Made by a program: the position numbers and the translations under genes
Assembly (NCBI GenBank): GCA_015904045.1
Contig: JABMDG010000200.1
Span: forward strand, 1-7,328
Direction: 5' to 3'
DNA: 7,328 nt
Origin: Nitrospira sp.
GTDB lineage: Bacteria > Nitrospirota > Nitrospiria > Nitrospirales > Nitrospiraceae
The notes under the pieces: generated by a model
Databases searched by the model: none
What the model saw: the letters and a program-made list of their open reading frames with translations, nothing else
Told to the model about the DNA's origin: nothing
In this document: piece after piece, positions 4,324-7,328 of the stretch
How positions within the stretch are numbered: position 1 is the first letter of the stretch
Layout: each line of letters starts with the position of its first letter

Positions 4324-6150
4324 GTGGGCCATGGGCTGATTTCCGACGACATCATCGATCAAATCAGGGGCCGGATCGACATTACCGACATCGTCGGTCA
4401 TCACGTCTCTCTGACCAAGGCGGGCCAGAATCTCAAGGGCTTATGCCCGTTTCATCAGGAGAAGTCCCCCTCGTTTACCGTCAGCCCGTCCCGGCAGATC
4501 TTCCATTGTTTTGGCTGCGGCGCCGGCGGCAACGTCTTCACATTTCTCACCCGTTTGACCGGGGCCAGTTTCCCGGAAGTGGTGCGCGATCTCGGCCAGA
4601 AGGTGGGAATCGAAGTGCGTGACATTGCATCTCCCGCCGGGGCTCAGACAGGACAAGCCAAGCGAGTCGAGCAGCTGAACGAAGCCGCCGCGGCCTGGTT
4701 CGCGCACAATCTGCGTGATGCCCGGGTCGGAGCCGGTGGGCGCGACTATCTGGAGAAACGGGGCATTCAGCCGTCCACGATTGATCGATTTGGGATCGGT
4801 GTGGCGCCGGCCGAATGGGACGGATTGCTCAAAACGCTCACCAGACAAGGATTTACGCAAGGCGATCTGGCGACGGCCGGCCTGGTGGTGGCGCGGGACA
4901 ACGGCACCGGCTTCTACGACCGGTTTCGAGCCCGGGTCATGTTCACGATCACGGATTTGCGTAAACGCGTGGTCGGATTCGGCGGGCGTGTGTTGGGCGA
5001 CGGGGAACCCAAATATCTGAACTCCCCCGATACGCCCTTGTTTAAGAAAGGGCAAACGCTCTTTGCCTTCGAGCAGGCGCGCGAAGCTATCGTGCGGACC
5101 AAGACCGTGATCGTCGTCGAGGGCTATTTCGATGCGATCGCGCTTCACCAGGCGGGGCTCACGCACACCGTCGCCACACTGGGGACGGCGTTGACCCCCG
5201 AACATATTCACGCCGTGCGGCGGTTTGCCGATCAGGTGGTGCTCCTGTTCGATCCGGACGCAGCCGGTGTGCGCGCGGCGTTGAGAGGATTGGATCTGTT
5301 CGTCAACAGCGGATTAGGGGTCAAAGTCGTCACCCTTCCGGCTGGTGAGGACCCTGACACATTTGTGCGGAAGGAAGGGGTCGAGGCGTTCGCCCGGCTG
5401 GAAGCCGTCGCTCCGAGCCTCTTGGACTATGCGCTGGACTACACGGTCAAGCAGGCCGAAGCCGGCTCGCTCGAAAGCCGCATTCGAAGCGTCGATGAGG
5501 TGCTGCGGATTCTCCAGAAGAGCGAACATCCCATTGAGCGGGAGGAGCGCATGAGGATCGTGGCGGAACGGTTGGGGATCAGCCAGTCCCGACTGATCGA
5601 ACGGTATCCGGCCCTCGTGGCTCAGCCGAAGCGAAGTGTGGACAGGCCGCGCACGCTCTCCACGCCGGAGGTTCCGCTCACTGTCCTGTTCAAAGGACTG
5701 CCCGAAGAGCGGGATCTGCTGTTCTTGCTGTTGCAGGGGAAGTTGGCTCCTGCCGATGTCCGCCGTCTGAAGCCGGAGGCCTTTACCGTCGCGCCAGGCC
5801 GCAAGCTGGTCGAGATCGCGCTTGCGCATGTGGATCGGGAGGGGCGCATCAGCCTCCGATCGGTCCTGGATACGTCGGTGGGGGATCCCGACTGCGGCGC
5901 ACTGGCGACGGAACTGTCGATGCGCGAGGATCATTTTGACGATGTCCCGGTGCATATCCGGGCCTGCCTGGACAGCCTCGACCGCAAACGGGCGGAGCAG
6001 GTGCTGCGGGACCTGATCGGCCGCTTGAAAGCGGCTGAACGCGAAGGGCGTGCGGACGATGTGCGACAATTGAATGTGCAAATCAACGAACTGCGAATCC
6101 GGAAAGCCGCTGTGCCGGCTTCCGGGGCGGTGTCCTTAGTGAAGGAGTAG
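4324..6150 (+). CDS. dnaG: DNA primase DnaG
   Basis: DnaG (608 residues from this start) makes the RNA primers for leading and lagging strands at the replication fork, working with the DnaB helicase. The N-terminal CHC2 zinc domain uses Cys41, His44, Cys62 and Cys65 (CPFH, CFGC). The core polymerase domain (about 115-340) contains RFRARVMFTI (200-209), the GDGEPKYLNSPDTPLF segment (225-240) and the TOPRIM metal site: Glu266 in VEGYFD, then Asp310 and Asp312 in FDPDAAG. Residues from about 440 on form the divergent helicase-interacting C-terminal region. Length is near the E. coli protein (581). GTG 4324 is chosen because family similarity begins at LISDDIIDQIRGR just after it and a ribosome binding site precedes it; an in-frame TTG at 4276 would add 16 unsupported residues. 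rpoD follows after 2 nt. Confidence 0.97.
   Translation: MGHGLISDDIIDQIRGRIDITDIVGHHVSLTKAGQNLKGLCPFHQEKSPSFTVSPSRQIFHCFGCGAGGNVFTFLTRLTGASFPEVVRDLGQKVGIEVRDIASPAGAQTGQAKRVEQLNEAAAAWFAHNLRDARVGAGGRDYLEKRGIQPSTIDRFGIGVAPAEWDGLLKTLTRQGFTQGDLATAGLVVARDNGTGFYDRFRARVMFTITDLRKRVVGFGGRVLGDGEPKYLNSPDTPLFKKGQTLFAFEQAREAIVRTKTVIVVEGYFDAIALHQAGLTHTVATLGTALTPEHIHAVRRFADQVVLLFDPDAAGVRAALRGLDLFVNSGLGVKVVTLPAGEDPDTFVRKEGVEAFARLEAVAPSLLDYALDYTVKQAEAGSLESRIRSVDEVLRILQKSEHPIEREERMRIVAERLGISQSRLIERYPALVAQPKRSVDRPRTLSTPEVPLTVLFKGLPEERDLLFLLLQGKLAPADVRRLKPEAFTVAPGRKLVEIALAHVDREGRISLRSVLDTSVGDPDCGALATELSMREDHFDDVPVHIRACLDSLDRKRAEQVLRDLIGRLKAAEREGRADDVRQLNVQINELRIRKAAVPASGAVSLVKE
6142..6147 (+). promoter_or_regulatory. 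Ribosome binding site of rpoD inside the end of dnaG
   Basis: AAGGAG overlaps the last codons of dnaG and lies 5 nt before the rpoD ATG at 6153. The arrangement favours translational coupling of primase and sigma factor from one mRNA. Confidence 0.85.
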
Positions 6151-6152
6151 TC

Positions 6153-7328
6153 ATGCCGAAACAAGAATTGCTCGGTGAGGTGAAAAAGCTGATCACGATC
6201 GGGAAGGAAAAAGGTTTCCTGACCTACGATGAACTCAACAGCACCTTGCCGGCCGAAGTGGTGTCTTCCGAGCAGTTTGGCAGCATCATGACCATGTTCG
6301 GCGAGATGGATATCGAAATTGTCGATGCGCCGGAAGGCGAGCGGCCGCGGAAACGAGCCCAGAGCGGTGAGGCCGGCGAGGAGGCCGAGGAAGTGGAAGC
6401 GGAGTCCGAGGAGGAAAACGACAAACCGATCGATTTGACGCCGGGGGCGTTGAGCCGGACGGACGATCCGGTGCGTCTGTACCTCAAGGAAATGGGCAGC
6501 GTGGCGCTGTTGAGTCGCGAGGGCGAGATCGAAATCGCCAAACGGATCGAGGAAGGGAAACACGATATCGCGACCGTGATTTATGGGATGCCGATGACCA
6601 TCGAGTTCGTCCTCGCGCTGCGCGATCAGCTGAAAGACGGCACCATCGATGTGCGTGAGATCGTGCCGGTGCAGGAGCAGGAGGAGGAACTCGAAGAAGA
6701 TCAGCAGCCGGTCGAGCGGGATTACGAGGAGTTGCGGGTCAAGACTCTGGACGCGTTGAACGCGGTGCGGAAAGTGTCGTTGGCGCTCAAGGCGCTGGTG
6801 GACAAGGGGAAGCACCTCGGCAACGATCCGGCCAAGCACAAGAAATTCAAGAAACAGTTCGACGTGGTGCGCCAGCAGGTCGTGGACAAGATCGAGTCCG
6901 TGAATCTCCACGGGGTGCTCAAGGATCGGATGGTCCAGCGCGTCCGCGACCTCGCCGTCCAGATTCGGTCGGCGGAGCGCGAGGCGGTGAATTGCCAGCG
7001 ACGGATCGGGGTGGCCGGCGAAGCGGGTGCGGAACTGCTCAAGAAAATGTGCCGCAGCCGCGCGGACTTGCTGGCTGTGAAGCGGAAGACAGGGGTGTCG
7101 GAAGAAAACTTGTTGGAGATCAAGAAGGTCTACCAGGCCGCCAAGGCCAAAGTCCGCCAATTGGAGGAAGAAGAGGCGCTGGTTCCGGCCGAAGACATCA
7201 AGGATGCCGTCAAGCATCTCGATGTCGCTGAAGAAAAGGTCAAACGCGGCAAGGCCGAACTGGTGGAAGCCAACCTGCGCCTGGTCGTCAGCATCGCCAA
7301 GAAGTACACCAATCGGGGGTTGCAGTTC
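6153..7328 (+). CDS. rpoD: RNA polymerase primary sigma factor RpoD (5' part, cut by the window end)
   Basis: 392 codons are visible with no stop; the gene continues past the right edge. The product is the housekeeping sigma-70 factor that directs RNA polymerase to most promoters. Region 1.1 is about residues 1-58 (ELLGEVKKLITIGKEKGFLT onward). A strongly acidic Glu-rich linker follows (73-91). Region 1.2 begins at DDPVRLYLKEMGSVALLSREGE (104-125). The long non-conserved helical insert typical of primary sigma factors spans about 140-360, with an acidic patch at 174-183. Region 2.1 starts at AELVEANLRLVVSIAKKY and ends at TNRGLQF at the window edge. Region 2.1 falls at about the same residue number as in E. 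coli RpoD, so the insert is of similar length. The ATG at 6153 has a strong ribosome binding site. Regions 2.2 to 4.2 are not visible. Confidence 0.96.
   Translation, partial: MPKQELLGEVKKLITIGKEKGFLTYDELNSTLPAEVVSSEQFGSIMTMFGEMDIEIVDAPEGERPRKRAQSGEAGEEAEEVEAESEEENDKPIDLTPGALSRTDDPVRLYLKEMGSVALLSREGEIEIAKRIEEGKHDIATVIYGMPMTIEFVLALRDQLKDGTIDVREIVPVQEQEEELEEDQQPVERDYEELRVKTLDALNAVRKVSLALKALVDKGKHLGNDPAKHKKFKKQFDVVRQQVVDKIESVNLHGVLKDRMVQRVRDLAVQIRSAEREAVNCQRRIGVAGEAGAELLKKMCRSRADLLAVKRKTGVSEENLLEIKKVYQAAKAKVRQLEEEEALVPAEDIKDAVKHLDVAEEKVKRGKAELVEANLRLVVSIAKKYTNRGLQF

Noticed and set aside
6020..6035. CTTGAAA resembling a heat-shock -35 element, within a 7-bp inverted repeat, ahead of rpoD
   Set aside because: No CCCCAT-like -10 at a suitable distance, and the symmetry lies in ordinary dnaG coding sequence.
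5931..7217. 428-codon open frame on the minus strand over dnaG and rpoD
   Set aside because: The + strand carries clear DnaG and RpoD sequence here. The Leu/His/Arg-rich antisense product is what the complement of Glu/Lys/Gln-rich coding sequence gives.

Overview
The window holds the distal part of a histidine-biosynthesis gene cluster, followed directly by the primase and primary sigma-factor genes. Every convincing gene is on the + strand. Base composition is G+C-rich and even, and start codons are a mix of ATG and GTG. The gene order (hisB, hisH, lipoprotein, hisA, hisF, hisIE, HIT, then dnaG and rpoD) and the look of the proteins suggest a Nitrospira-like bacterium (Nitrospirota). That assignment is my inference from gene order and recalled family resemblance, not from a search.

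Layout: positions 2-28 are the last codons of hisB. A 196-nt gap follows (29-224) that contains two strong predicted RNA hairpins, the first resembling an intrinsic terminator. Then comes a compact run: hisH (225-833), a small predicted lipoprotein (839-1570), hisA (1572-2300), a 90-nt spacer filled by a hexamer-phased inverted repeat, hisF (2391-3173), hisIE (3178-3846) and a HIT-family hydrolase (3857-4201). A 122-nt gap (4202-4323) carries a plausible sigma-70 promoter with a 10-bp palindrome just downstream. After it come dnaG (4324-6150) and the 5' two thirds of rpoD (6153 to the window edge).

How the genes work together: HisI and HisE (fused in hisIE) act early, on PR-ATP and PR-AMP. 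HisA isomerises ProFAR to PRFAR. HisH supplies ammonia to HisF, which makes imidazole-glycerol phosphate and AICAR. HisB then dehydrates imidazole-glycerol phosphate. The early and late pathway genes (hisG, hisD, hisC, the phosphatase) are not in the window. DnaG and RpoD form a short version of the macromolecular-synthesis operon, with no rpsU in front of dnaG.

Most of this is housekeeping sequence with intact active sites. I see no phage, CRISPR, defence, transposase or other new multi-gene system. The items worth a second look are the lipoprotein embedded among his genes, the hexamer-phased inverted repeat between hisA and hisF, the structured hisB-hisH gap, and the palindrome beside the dnaG-rpoD promoter.
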